Shown piece after piece: positions 23,306 to 34,899 of a stretch of DNA of 64,000 nt. Under the pieces are notes generated by a model. It saw only the letters and a list, made by a program, of their open reading frames with translations. It did no database searches and was not told where the DNA came from. A program made the position numbers and the translations under genes. The stretch covers positions 43,730,844-43,794,843 of the forward strand of contig OZ010599.1 in NCBI GenBank assembly GCA_963932145.1, read 5' to 3'. The first letter of the stretch is position 1, and each line of letters begins with the position of its first letter. The DNA comes from Acanthosepion lycidas (taxonomy: Eukaryota; Mollusca; Cephalopoda; Sepiida; Sepiidae).

Positions 23306-23894
23306 GAATTGCCATGACTTTCTGGGAAATAATGGTTTATTTTCCCACTGAATTTTGAATTCAGAAGACTTTCTCCTTTCAGAGAGTAGTCAATTATGGC
23401 TCTACACAGTTCCCTTTACCTTATCTTTCCCAGGAAGTCATGGTAATTCACAGATAATAGAGCAGTTTCCCCATTGCCTTCTCCACAGCTTTGGATTCAG
23501 AGTAGTCTTTCTCTCTTCAAAGAGTAGATGATTATGGCTCTCTACAGATTCGTTTTTGTTATTATCTGTGAATTGGGTATAGATAGTAGTGCATTCTCTA
23601 TGGTTTTGAATTTGAAGATTCCTTTCTCCCTTAAGGTCATAGATGATCATGGCCTCCAAAGATTCCTTTGTTTTATTGCCATGACTCCTTGGGAAAGATA
23701 GTAGAGTGGTTTCCAGTTGCTTTCTCTATGATTTTGAATTCAGAGTTCTCTTTCTTTCTTCAGAACATAGATGGTAATGGCTTCCACAGCTTCATTTTTT
23801 TTATGATCTCTGAATTGCCATGTGTTCTTGAGAAAGATATTGGTATGATTTCTTATTGCTTTCTCTATAGTTTTGAAATCAGCATGGCTCTTCT

Positions 23895-24060
23895 CCTAGA
23901 CTGGCTGTCATTTAAAGTTAAACAAACTAAACTATCTATCCTGTTATTTAACCCATTAGCTGGTGGTGGGTGACAAGAGATATTCATACTTTTCCCCAGA
24001 GTCATTTGAATTTGAACTTTACTTAACAATTCCACTTCTAACAGCAATAACTGTTACACT
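23895..24060 (-). repeat. tRNA-type SINE core (family B)
   Basis: On the minus strand it reads AAAGTTCAAATTCAAATG (B-box region) followed by the shared core ending in CAGCTAATGGGTTAAATA, then runs into the module array. Confidence 0.7.
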
Positions 24061-24451
24061 AACAGCAAATTCTTATTGCAAATTCCTAAACATCCACTGG
24101 GAAATTGTCAGCTCCAAAACACACACTGAAAAAATACTACTCATTAACTATTGGGAAATAGAAATTGGTAAAATTTCAAAAGTAAACAAAAGATTGTATG
24201 TTAAAGACTATTTTCAGTTTCTTTCCCATTTTGTGTATTGAAATAAACTTGTAGTTTTCTTTATCTTAAATGAAAAAATGAAAAATAATGGTTTGTAGTA
24301 ATTATAATGTAATAAGTTTATAGTAAATTATATTAGAGGAATGTTTTTACTTCAAATGTAAATTAATGATAAAGTATATTTTTTTATTTTTTTTTGTTTC
24401 CACTATTCTTACAATATGGCTTCAACTGACTGCTTTTTTGTTTACTTATAG

Positions 24452-24493
24452 GGCTATCAAAGTTGAATGCTATGATTGGGATCGAGATGGCGG
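24452..24493 (+). CDS. Copine exon 5 (C2B third loop, part 1)
   Basis: Encodes AIKVECYDWDRDG between an acttatag acceptor and a gtaaat donor. YDWDRDG supplies three of the Ca2+-binding aspartates of C2B loop 3. Only 42 nt; both edge codons are split. Confidence 0.95.
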
Positions 24494-25830
24494 GTAAATC
24501 AAATTATATTTTTTTGCAAATCAAATAATTTCTTCAATATCTGCTTCAATCATTTTTCTTCAAGGTTTTATGATATCTTTGTGTGACAATCATATTTGAT
24601 GGCATACAAGACTTCCCTCCCCATTTACATTTAATATTACAGTATTGTTGGGATGTAAAGAGCGATTATCTCCCTTTAGTTAAGATGGAGTCATGAGATG
24701 GCCAGTAAGTTACTTGAGTTTGTGGGGTGACAAATGCAGAGGTCTAATTAGCATGTGTAGTGACAAGACATATCTGCCCATGTCTGTTGCTGATAATAGA
24801 TTACTAAGGCATAGACATCATCTCAAGTCCACAGTGGTAGTGAGAATGGAAGAGCCCACATGGTACCTTGATGTTTGTTGAATATACCACTGGCCTGACT
24901 ATTTTCACTTTGGGAAATATTACAAGTAAGACACTCATGCTCCTTGCCTTTCCCTTCAGCTCATTTTATTCATGTTACAATTTCTCTGTGTGACATAAAT
25001 TAGTGACAAGTATTTATATATTTGTATATAATTTCTTGTATTACATAATAGTATATAAAATCTCTTTGAGATTAGCACATGTTTGTCATTCCTTTCAGCT
25101 GTTTGTCTGTGTATTAAAGTGTTACTATCTCACAGATATAATAATGCCTAGAATGGGCAAATGTAAACTGGAAATATTCTTTCTTGCCAAGCACCCCCAT
25201 CGGTACTGTTGAGGCTAGGTACAACTATTGACATCTGAGTAAATATTAGCCTACCTGATACTTAAATGTCACATGCAAGACCTGGGAGGTATTTTTAGCC
25301 ATTTTTAGGGAAATTATCTGCTATCAAAATGTTAGTCACCTTGAGCAGCAAACCTCAATGAAAAAAAACTGGATTGAGCAGATGTCCAATTGCATAGACA
25401 AGCACCAAATTGATACATTGGTTTGATTGGCAGTGGTGATGGCAGGTAAGTGACACAGTCAACTAAAATGGCATGGTACAACCAATACTAGTTAGCGGAA
25501 TACTGTAGTTGCTAGTATGAATGGGAGCTAGTACTGAATCATGCTTACAATGTAAGTATAAAAGCAATTGAAAAATAGTATGACTAGTAAATCCAATTCT
25601 TCATCTCACATTACTCATGGCAAGGGTCAACAATGAACACATTTTTGACAAAGAAGAATAAACTAGTTATAGGTGTTTAAATTCAATTGAAATCCATATG
25701 CCATCAAATGTATAGCAAAAGTAATGATTTATAGGAAAGCTAATTTCTTCTGTGTTAAATAATAATCATCTTATTCATTCTGACTGTGTGACATACAAAG
25801 TAAATATAAAGAGACTTGTGTACTTTTCAG
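24494..25830 (+). other. Intron E, 1.3 kb
   Basis: AT-rich; no repeat family recognised with confidence. Confidence 0.7.
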
Positions 25831-25906
25831 GCATGACTTTATTGGTGAGTTCACTACAAATGTTCGGACATTGCTCAAAGGGTCTGGAAGTGAAAACAGA
25901 TATGAG
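25831..25906 (+). CDS. Copine exon 6 (C2B end)
   Basis: Encodes HDFIGEFTTNVRTLLK then GSGSENRYE. HDFIGEF completes loop 3 and the last strand of C2B. Ends in phase 0 before gtgagt. Confidence 0.97.
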
Positions 25907-25954
25907 GTGAGTTAAGGTATTTCCATTCTCTTGTTCATCTTTTTTTTGTTTCTT

Positions 25955-26490
25955 TATTTTAATCATTTCACTCCAAGCAAAGCAATAAAGCCACTAACAC
26001 ACCAGGAGTTAATGAGTGTAAAAGAATATGAGAAAAAGAAAACATTAAGGAAAGATAATAGAAGAACAGGAAAAGAAGGCAAACAATAATGATTGACATT
26101 GCATTTAAATTTTTGAAGATCAAAGTTGAATGTAAAGCAAGAGGCTAAAAGAGTTCCACAAGTGAGAAGTGTGAGAGAAGGAACTGTTAGCATAGTACTT
26201 ATGCTTTGATTTAGCCAATTCAAGTGTAAAATGAAACCTTGCTGCCAATCTAGTACAACATTTAATTACTAAAGTCTATGTACAAAAAAGGAAATCTCTG
26301 AACAATTACCATGAAAATATTTATAGAAAAGTCACAGGGTATCTACATCACAGTGGCTGAAGCCAAGACACCAAGTGAGGAAAATAACATTGCAGATTCT
26401 TTGGATTTTATTAAGAATCAAGAAACATCATATCAAATGTGACAGCAATATTCAATGCATCGATAAATGGTAGACTTATAAATAGAGAAA
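25955..26490 (-). mobile_element. CR1/jockey-like LINE 3' fragment
   Basis: Minus-strand translation includes FKCNVNHY and the 3' terminal motif around ISFTLINSW; the nucleotide 3' end (ATTTCACTCCAAGCAAAGC on +) is shared with copies ending near 28380, 44560 and 19520. The part near 26300 corresponds to the YKYFHG region. 5'-truncated and decayed. Confidence 0.8.
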
Positions 26491-26494
26491 CATT

Positions 26495-27300
26495 TAAGAA
26501 ACCTTGAATGACCATGATCCTTCAATCTCTATCGGTGGTAGACCTGTCTGTAACTTACATTTTGCAGATGACTTTGACCTCATAACAGGTATTAACAGTG
26601 AGCTCCAGGACTTGACCAACAAACTTTTTGAAAGAGCAGGAGTATATGGAATGGAGGTCAGCTAGGAGTAATCCAAAGTAATGGTGAATAGCACAAACAG
26701 TAACACCTGTGTTAACATTAACATGAATGAGAGAATTCACTGGAGGGAGTGTCCAGTTTTAAATACTTAGGAGCAATCTTGTCTAAAGATAGTATCTGCA
26801 ATTTGGAAATATGCATATGGATTGCCACAGCCATAGCAGCGATGGCCAAATTGACAAGAAAATGGAGAAGCAAAATCAGCTTTTAAACAAAGTACAGACT
26901 GTACAAATTGCTGGTAGTCTCCATTCTCCTATATGGATGTGAAACGTGGGCACTGTTGGCAGATAGAGAAGGATCCAAGTGTTTGAGAACAAATACATGA
27001 GAAAATTCCTTGACATTTTCTATTGGAGAAAAAAAAATGCCAATGAGTTTGTGTGGAAAAATATTGAAACTTTTGTGGGACACCAGGAGCCTCTTCTTGT
27101 CAAACAAAGAAAAATGGTGTCATTTGGATACATTGCAAGTTACGACAACATGTGCAAAACCATCATGCAAAGCACCGTTGAAGGTTGATGTAGGTGAGGA
27201 TGCCAACGCAAAAAACTGGTTGGACAATGTCAAAAAATGGACAGGTATGACTGTACCAGAATAGCTGATGGTTGCTGTTAATAGACTGTTGTGGAAAAGT
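26495..27300 (+). mobile_element. RTE-like LINE reverse transcriptase fragment
   Basis: Translating across several frameshifts gives GGRPVCNLHFADDFDLI (the FADD catalytic motif), FKYLGAILSKD, VSILLYGCETWALL, FENKYMRKFL and KNWLDNVKKWTGMTVPE. These follow the order of the RT palm, thumb and C-terminal part of endonuclease-reverse transcriptase LINEs. Stops and frameshifts show it is dead. Clade assignment to RTE is by resemblance only. Confidence 0.85.
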
Positions 27301-27539
27301 TAGTATGGCTTTTACATTCAGATCCACCCTATGATTACAAAAGTCAAGGGGATAATGATATATATAATTTTGAACACATGATGCTAGGAAAACAACTGCC
27401 ATGCTATTAATACAGTCTTCATCTTATAATGACCTCCACTACTCCATCTATAGTAAGCATGTCGTCATAATGTATGCATACTTTGCTGTAGTTCTGCTGT
27501 TAAATTGCAAGATTCACAGGCATTTAGAAGGATTGAGAA

Positions 27540-28395
27540 GGCCAATGCAACAGTGTTATCTTTGATTTCAGGCATTCTTTATTTGGTTAAATCTGTTGTT
27601 AAATGGGACAAGGTGTGGCTTGTTAATTTTAACCCCTCAAAAATGAAATTGCTCTCTCTTTTAATCATCTGAGAGAACCCATTTTTACCTTCCATCAATA
27701 TGGCTGATGCTAACTTCCAGGAGAGTGACTTATTGTTCCTTCTTGGACTAACATTTTCAGATATGAAGTGGAAAGAGTATATTGAATCAATTGCTATGTC
27801 TGCAGCTGAGAAAGTTGGTGCACTAGACAATCCTATCTTACATATTTATGAGTTTACCATTTCTCCTTGCTTTTAATATTGCTGTGACATCTGCTCTGGT
27901 GCTCCTGCTATATATTTAGAGATTCTTGATAAAATCCAAAGAAGAAACTGTAATGTTATTAGTCCTGACTTAGCATCTTGGCTTCAGTCACTTTACCAAT
28001 GCTGTAACATAGCTTCCATGTGCCTTGTTTTTTATAAATACTTTCATGGTAATTGTTCTGATGAACTGTCCACTATGGTACCTATAATTTACAAATTTAA
28101 TTGCAGTACTAGATTTATTACATGGCCTCATCATTTTACAGTTGAAATTGCTAGATAAAACCATAAGTTCTATGTTAACAGTTTCCTCTAACACACTTCT
28201 CACTTGTGGAACTTGTGTGATCTTCAAGAATTTAAATGCAATGTCAATCATTATCTTCTGTTTTAATTCTTGTTCTTTTATTGTCCTCTCTCCTTAATAG
28301 TAGTTTTTCTCATATTCTCTCAAACTCAATAATCCTTTGTGTCTTAGTGGCTTTATTGCTTTGCTTGGGGTGAAATAATTTAAAAAAAAAAAAGA
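27540..28395 (+). mobile_element. CR1/jockey-like LINE 3' end
   Basis: Reads WLVNFNPSKMKLLSL, LLFLLGLTFSDMKWKEYI, LDKIQRRNCNVISPDLASW, CLVFYKYFHGNCSDEL and FKCNVNHYLLF, in order, with few interruptions, then the family 3' end CTTTGCTTGGGGTGAAATAA and an A-rich tail (28379-28400). This is the C-terminal half of the RT ORF plus 3' UTR. The best-preserved copy of this 3' end in the window. Confidence 0.85.
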
Positions 28396-28714
28396 AAAGG
28401 TCTTTGGTTATGTTAATGTTCAGCCTCCCAAATGCTTAAAATGAAGACTAAAAGAAAATTAATGTTTGTTAATCAGCTAGTCCCTCATTATAAGGATATT
28501 CTTTACAGTTATTTTTGTCATAATTACTTTTTATCGCCTGGTGCATGATGTTACATCATAAGCTGTGCAAATTGACCAGTAAAATTTAGAGAAAGTATAA
28601 ATGCCATCTTATCACTTCTGCTATGTCACTTGATCTTTTGTTGCTTTTTAGAAGCCTTAACAACACCTTTTAATACTGTCTAGTATTGAATTCACACTCC
28701 ATTTCTCACTGTAG

Positions 28715-28768
28715 GCAATCAATCCTAAGAAGAAAGTCAAAAAGAAGAATTACAGAAACTCTGGTGAG
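28715..28768 (+). CDS. Copine exon 7 (basic linker)
   Basis: Encodes AINPKKKVKKKNYRNSGE. The lysine-rich stretch between C2B and the copine domain is conserved in the family. 54 nt, phase 0 at both ends, so skipping would stay in frame. Confidence 0.96.
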
Positions 28769-28974
28769 GTAAGTTCCATTTGTAAAGTTTAGTGTTAAAA
28801 GTTGGTCTGTTTGTTGTTTATTGATATCATTAGTATTAAGGTTATGTCTGTTAAGATTTAAATTCTTGATAATTAATAATAAACTATTTATAGATTATTA
28901 AATTGTTAATGTCCACTGTAGAATCTGGTATTGATTATAAAAGTTAAAATGAAAACCAGGTATTATAGTGATTT

Positions 28975-29095
28975 ACTAAGCCTAGCTTAATTGTGCTAGA
29001 AGGTGGAGATTAAGGAGTACCCAGCAAAGATCAAACTCACTACTCACACAATGATTTAGCAAGATAAACTTGTTAACTGTTACACCATGTTTAAG
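28975..29095 (-). repeat. tRNA-type SINE, family A
   Basis: Shares TTTACTAAGC plus CTAGCTTAATTG (+ strand) with 36810-36945; the inverse copy lies at 55870-55992. The AAGATCAAACTCACTACTC segment is the reversed B-box region. Confidence 0.7.
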
Positions 29096-29249
29096 TCTCT
29101 CTGCCCAAAAAATACAAAAAAAAAAAACAGTATTCTAGATTTCTAAAAAAAGACAATCTATTATTGATCGTAGGTTTATAGAAAATTCAGAATTCTAGGT
29201 TTATAAAAATCTGATACTAATTAGGTACCTTTATTAAAAAAAAACAAAA

Positions 29250-30349
29250 AAAACACCCTAAGTTTAAAATGTGTTTTAGAAATGAAAAATGTTTCTTGAG
29301 GTTTTTATTTTATTTTTAATTCCAAGCCAATAGATTAAATTTAATATTCGCAATAAGGAAAATACTTTACTGCATTTCAAACCGAATTTAAATTTATTGG
29401 AATGTTTTTTTTTTTGTTTTGTTTTTTTGAAATAACTAAAATTGGCCATATTGACAAATTTGTTAACACATAATTCTCTATTAAAAACATCTTTTTAAAA
29501 TTTTTAAAATTTAATTATATTACTTTCAGTTTCAAGCATTGCAGAAAAGCATTTTTTAGCATGGAGGTGGGTGTTTTTATGTGGTGTTGACACATGATTA
29601 ACCTGATGATTGTGAGTTTTATTTAAGGGACAAATACTTGTAGTAAATTACGTAACGAATACAACATAAATACCTTTTTTAGATAAATTTTTTTTTACTA
29701 CCCTGTTATCTTAAAAACTAAATATTTTAAACATTCTAATATTTTACTGAATTTTAGATACTTTGGCTTTATATTTCACTTATGGTGACACAGGTTGAGG
29801 AAATGTTAACAATAAATTTAAAATTTTTTATAGTTACTGCTCTCTTTTTCTGATAATATCATCTGTGGATATACAGTTTTACTAGTGGTAGCTAAGCTTT
29901 CCTATTTATAATTGATAAATATAATTTTTATTTAATAACATTACTTGGCTGATAAAAATTAAAACAGAACTTTAAAAGTTTATAAATTATTCTAATTAAA
30001 ATTTTAAAAAAATGAAAACAATTTTTGTAAAAAAAACATTATTCATTGGAAAAATATTTTTTTAACACAAAAATGTCTATAATACATTTTATTCATAAAA
30101 GCATTTAAAAACATTCTTAATTAAATAATGTTTTAATTTTATTGCATTTTTTATTTTACACTTCAGAGCAGATTTTCAGTAAGTGGGGGCCTATTTGACC
30201 AAGAAAAATAGATGTAAATTGTCAGTGAAATTGTCTTTTTTAACTAACCTAAACATTAAGCACTACAAAAGAGAATTTTATGAAATTTCATAAAATTAAA
30301 TAAGTAGAGCATAACAAATTTAAAAAAAAAAAATATTTTTACTAAGAGT

Positions 30350-30389
<40 letters not shown>

Positions 30390-30690
30390 AAAAATAAATT
30401 TATTCATTTGTGAATAAATTCTGAAAGTTTAATTAAAATCCAACAATTTCTAAATCAATGTGTTGTGCAAAAAGTTGTTCAAATTTCTTATACTAATTTG
30501 TGGTTTGCTTTTGATGCCGAAAAAACAAAATTTTCAATGGTTCTAAAAATAATTTTAAAAAATCTTTACATAAAAAGTACTTTGGCCTTTTCTTTTAATA
30601 ATAAAACATAAGATTTTGAGGATATAACTTTATTTTTATTAAGTTTTGGGCATTTCTTTCATCATGTATGCTCAATATTTAGTCACTTTC
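29250..30690. repeat. Long AT-rich interspersed repeat, copy 1
   Basis: Aligns by eye, same orientation, with 45120-46760. Shared landmarks: TTCTTGAGGTTTTTATTTTA / TTCTTGAAGCTTTTATTTTA, AAATTTAATATT, AAGCATTTTTTAGCATGG / ATGCATTTTTCAACATGACG, a TTCAGTAAG-G-GGG motif, TTCATTTGTGAATAA, and ATCA-TGTATGCT near the end. No coding sequence seen. Class unknown. Confidence 0.7.
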
Positions 30691-30891
30691 TGGTTTTGCT
30701 AGTATTAATTATAGGCTCTGCCTATAAGTTAAAATGCCTACCATTCCCATAATGGGATTCTGTACATTAAAAAGTTAATAAATAATAATGAATTTATTAG
30801 TGATTTCACATGAGAATTAATGATAATAATTATTAATAAATGATTGCTGTTTTATCAAACTGCTTCTAATTGGTTATCTTTTAATCTTCAG

Positions 30892-30953
30892 ATTATACTG
30901 ATGTCCATTAAGACTGAAACAATTCATTCTTTCTTAGACTACATTAAATCTGG
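30892..30953 (+). CDS. Copine exon 8 (entry to copine domain)
   Basis: Encodes IILMSIKTETIHSFLDYIKS plus a split Gly. FLDYIKSG leads into the copine domain. Acceptor tcttcag, donor gtaagt. Confidence 0.96.
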
Positions 30954-31269
30954 GTAAGTTTTATGTTATCTATAATTGCCCTTTACTTTTTTTTTTTTTT
31001 TTTTTTTTTTATCTGTAATTGTTATATGAACTTCCATCATTATTTGCTTGATTTATTTGCTTGATTTAAATGCTGCTATTAGTCATGCTTTGATTTAAGC
31101 TTTTCTTTGGAAGTTTTCCTATACAAATACTAAACTTGCTATCATTTTCAAATCAGTTAATATAAATAAAAAAATAAAAACATTTTTTTAACGATTGAAA
31201 AGAGATTGTCATACCATATTTTCTGTGTTTATGCTATACAGTACATTTACATTTTCTTTATTGCAATCA

Positions 31270-31590
31270 TATTTACACTACATTTGGACTATTGTCCTCA
31301 TCTTTGTTATCACAATGTTTTAGTTGTTGCACCCTCCAGCCTTCATTAGGTGAATATCGACCTGGTTAACCTACAGGGCATTCTGAACTGAACCCTTTAT
31401 TTAATCTATGAGGGTATATTGTCCCACTGCCCATGTCTGGGGATATCTCATCTCAGTTTTATTTTTAGTGCTGTTCACCCATTTCCACTGAGTCCAAGTA
31501 CACACTGCCTGGCCCAGGGATTGAACTCACAATTACTATGCCACCAAATTCATGAACCAATGCTTTATTCCATTTTAGGCACTCTATTAT
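31270..31590 (-). repeat. tRNA-type SINE, family E
   Basis: On the minus strand it runs from a tRNA-like head (GTGAGTTCAATCCCTGG, B box) through AAATAAAGGGTTCAGTTC to the tail TAATGAAGGCTGGAGGGTGC and AACAAAGATGAGGAC. Head matches 14466-14540 and tail matches 10370-10440 and 14760-14830. Confidence 0.8.
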
Positions 31591-31682
31591 TATGTGAATA
31601 AAATGCTTTCTTTTTTCTTTTTCTTTTTTTTTAAATGTGTCTCTAATTTTTAACAATTTAGAACAGCACTGTATCCATTTGA

Positions 31683-31945
31683 TGTGCTGGTAGCATAACT
31701 GTTATCAGTGTAAATAGTGATATTTGCAAGCCCAATTCAAACTCTAGTCTAGCCTGTTGCATTCTTTTTCTCATAAATGCCATTTGGAAAAGCATGAATC
31801 CATCTCTTTCTCACAACATCAGCTATGGGTTAAATAATAAGGTAGAATGAGCTATCTAGTCTTGTGTGGCAACCAGTCTAAGGGAAAGAAAATTCTGAAT
31901 TCTAAACTGTGGAGAAGGCAATGGGAAACCATTATTTTTAACAAG
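31683..31945 (+). repeat. tRNA-type SINE, family B
   Basis: Degenerate tRNA-like head, core with CAGCTATGGGTTAAATAAT, then GGCAACCAGTCTAAGGGAA and a 3' module with TGTGGAGAAGGCAATGGGAA. The last module is the unit amplified in the array at 22690-23890. Confidence 0.8.
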
Positions 31946-31964
31946 AAAATTGATAGATTATAAA

Positions 31965-32030
31965 GAAAATGAATCTCTGGAGAGGGATGATCATTTACAT
32001 TCTGAAGGGACATGGCATTAAAACATACTT
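31965..32030 (+). mobile_element. RTE-like LINE C-terminal scrap
   Basis: Reads LWRGMIIYILKGHG, the tail peptide also seen decayed at 8130-8170 (NHDCQHPEGTW frame neighbours). Followed directly by (AT)n(AC)n. Confidence 0.6.
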
Positions 32031-32042
32031 ATTATACAAGAT

Positions 32043-32044
<2 letters not shown>

Positions 32045-32124
<80 letters not shown>
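32045..32124. repeat. (AT)n(AC)n microsatellite
   Basis: Pure AT repeat to 32094, then AC to 32124. Produces spurious IYIYIY/THTHTH reading frames on both strands. Confidence 0.98.
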
Positions 32125-32128
<4 letters not shown>

Positions 32129-32581
32129 CATTAAAAACAAGTGACAAGGTACTGTGGTTAAGCTTTTTCTTTAATTTTTCTTGTGCTTTTATCATTTTCT
32201 TCTTTTCTGGATGTAAATTATGTAGAAATTGTCCACATTGTGGCTGTGTTAATAATTATATTATTGAGTGCTGGCTTTTTCAATTATATTAACATGACCA
32301 CACTGTTGACTGTTTGGAAAATAAAACATTCTTATAATTCTAGATACATACATAAAGCAATCCATACATTCAGTTAAAAGTACAAATAAAATCATTCTTG
32401 ATAATGGCTAAAAGTATAGCCGAAAGCATTTGGACATATAAAACATTAGACAATTTCTGTATAACTTGCGTTCAGAAAAGAAGAAAATTAATAAGAAAAA
32501 TTAAAGAAACTTAGCCGTAGAACCTAGTCAATTGTTTTTCATGAAACCTGTATAAAAAAGGGATTGCTGCCCAAATACACA

Positions 32582-32587
<6 letters not shown>

Positions 32588-32614
<27 letters not shown>
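32588..32614. repeat. (AT)n microsatellite
   Basis: Uninterrupted AT dinucleotides. Confidence 0.95.
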
Positions 32615-34048
32615 CGGGCAAGTTTTCTGATTTGGCTTAACTGTTTTAATTATAACTTAATAATTAAACTAAGAAGCTATTTTATTTCACACTTTCTTAA
32701 GGCAGATTATTTCACTTGAGGATGTTTTTTTTTTATGGAGTAAGGAAGAGGGAAAATCTTTGTTTTCAATTCTTTGTGAGAAAACTATATTAAAAATTGG
32801 ATGAAATGTGAAATTATTGAAATGAAAATAAACATTTTCAACTAAAGATACAAATTGAACTGCTTAAAGATCACTGAAAAGAGTAACACTGAAAATGTTG
32901 GGATTAGAATAACAAAAATGAGAAAATTAGCTCCAATTATTTCTGGAATCCTTATTTTGGCTTTCTTACAATTTTAAAAATCTTCTGTTATAAGCTTTGG
33001 GTTGTCTTTGTTTTTTAAGCTTTGGATTGTCTTTCTTTATATTAATTGTTGAATTTGTCTGGTTTAAACCAGATATTGTATTTTGTCATTGAGTGAAATG
33101 AACATTTAACTAATTATATTTCAATAAAAAGCATAAATTATCCATTTTTTTTTTTTTTTTTTTTTTTTCTTAAATCAAAATGCTATTATTGTTATATTTT
33201 TAAATAGACTTTTAAGTGATCTAGCAAATCACTACAGATGATTACAGTAAGTCATTTACATACTGATTCTTTTGAACTTGCATCCTCATCTTGGTTGTTT
33301 TTATCATGTTTCAACCACTGTACTCGTGGGCCTTTCTATCTATTCACCTTGATTTTTGTAATAATCAGTATCTTTTGTAGAGGGTTCATATTTCATAATT
33401 GTCACTTTTTCTAATATGTTTCTATTATTTCTCCACTTGTGTCCAGCTTAACTCATGGAACATGACCTCCAATGCAAATGTATTACTCTTATACCCTGGA
33501 TGTTATGATTTTTGCTAATGGGAAACTTAATTTTGTTGGAAAATGAAGCCATTTATATACAGATGAAAATTGTCTTTGATAAGAATTATTCTTTTTAGGA
33601 AGCATTTGCCAAAAAATAAATTAGAATCGATTCATTATTTATGTAAATCAGAGCAAGTAATAAAAAATAAAAAACAAGTGCAAGTAACTTGAATTGTTAT
33701 GGTAGGGATAACCATTTATTTGTTAGGTATCTGTTTAAATAATGTTTTTCTTTTCAGATAAAATTTAACATGATTCCAATATGCCTCACACTTTTGAGGT
33801 ATGAAAGTATGTGTGCAGTTTGGTTCTTCAGTAGTCTTGTTGTTTATATAATCTAGACATGCACATTTTATGTAAGAGATAAGTTATAACAAAATATTAC
33901 TTAGGATTTACAATAATAATTTACCATAGGTTTTTACTAAAAGAATGTGGGAAATCTTTAACCTTCATGCATGCAAAAGAAATGGTGTATCAAAAGGATG
34001 TTGTGTGTATTTTTTTTTTTTTTAAAACATTGCCGAGGAGTGAAGGCA

Positions 34049-34146
34049 TTAGGTTGGTGCAAAAATAATGACATAATAATGTCGTTTTTTTACGTTAAAA
34101 AATACGTCAAAAAACAACATTATTACATTATTTTTGCACCAACTTA
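34049..34146. mobile_element. mariner-type MITE (98 bp)
   Basis: Almost all of it is one imperfect palindrome. It starts TTAGGTTGGTGCAAAAATAA and ends TTATTTTTGCACCAACTTAA, with a short non-coding middle. The ends are strikingly close to the terminal repeats of Hsmar1/MADE1 mariner elements (TTAGGTTGGTGCAAAAGTAA, from memory). No transposase inside, so non-autonomous. TA target sites are compatible with the flanks (TA at 34146-34147). Confidence 0.85.
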
Positions 34147-34192
34147 ATAGTTAAAATAATGGCAGTGTCTAGGGAATAACTGTCCTTTGGAC

Positions 34193-34228
<36 letters not shown>

Positions 34229-34661
34229 TGGGCACAAAGTTTAAAAATTGTTGAAATATGATTACAGAAATACACTGGAGATTATTTTGTATACAAGTGT
34301 ATTTTAGATGTTTTATTGAAAAATACATTAAAAATACTCTGTAAATGATTTTACTAGATAAATTAATTGCAGATTAGTATGGAAATATATTAAAAATTTG
34401 TTCAAGAAATGCATTTAAAATCATTGTACAAAAAATGCATTTCAAATAATTGAAAGACATTGTCAATCATTTTACTATAAATTAACATTGCGAAAGACTA
34501 GTATAAAAATGGATTAGAAAGGACTTCCTATAAAAATAAATTGTTAATAAGTGATGTAGAAATGCATTTTAAATTAGTTACACCCAAGTATTAACAGATA
34601 TAAATACATATAGATATTTTTATGAATCCATTTTTATTTCAACCTGTTGATATTGTCTTAA

Positions 34662-34862
<201 letters not shown>

Positions 34863-34899
34863 TAGCCTTAATTTTATCAAAGGTCATCATTATCTAGGT

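Larger units (their letters stand above)
22690..23890 (-). repeat. Tandem array of a SINE 3' module (~115-145 bp units)
   Basis: About six diverged units begin near 22691, 22837, 23393, 23529, 23643 and 23771. Each on the + strand shows a motif like ATGGCTCTCCACAGATTC, then ATCTGTGAATTGCCATGA, then TTGCTTTCTCTATG and TTTTGAATTCAGAG. The reverse complement matches the 3' part of SINE copies elsewhere (about 31890-31935 and, reversed, 47640-47770), so the array appears to be local amplification of that module, joined to a minus-strand SINE core at 23895-24060. Confidence 0.75.
21627..24451 (+). other. Intron D, 2.8 kb, with SINE-module array and solo LTR
   Basis: 21627-22680 and 24061-24451 are AT-rich with nothing recognised. 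22690-24060 holds a tandem SINE-module array interrupted by a solo LTR. Confidence 0.8.
25907..28714 (+). other. Intron F, 2.8 kb, three LINE fragments
   Basis: Packed with LINE remnants: a minus-strand CR1-like 3' end (25955-26490), an RTE-like RT fragment on + (26495-27300) and a CR1-like 3' end on + (27540-28395). 28396-28714 shows nothing. Confidence 0.8.
28769..30891 (+). other. Intron G, 2.1 kb
   Basis: Contains a minus-strand SINE of family A (28975-29095), the first copy of a long AT-rich repeat (about 29250-30690) and a poly-A run (30354-30384). Confidence 0.8.

Noticed and set aside
23088..23351. Cys-rich ORF with NTHCCCCCWRE
   Set aside because: Comes from a (TTG)n run inside the solo LTR; runs through the LTR end into the array.
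22690..23890. CRISPR-like array
   Set aside because: Units are ~130 bp, diverged and lack unique spacers; eukaryotic SINE-derived tandem repeats.
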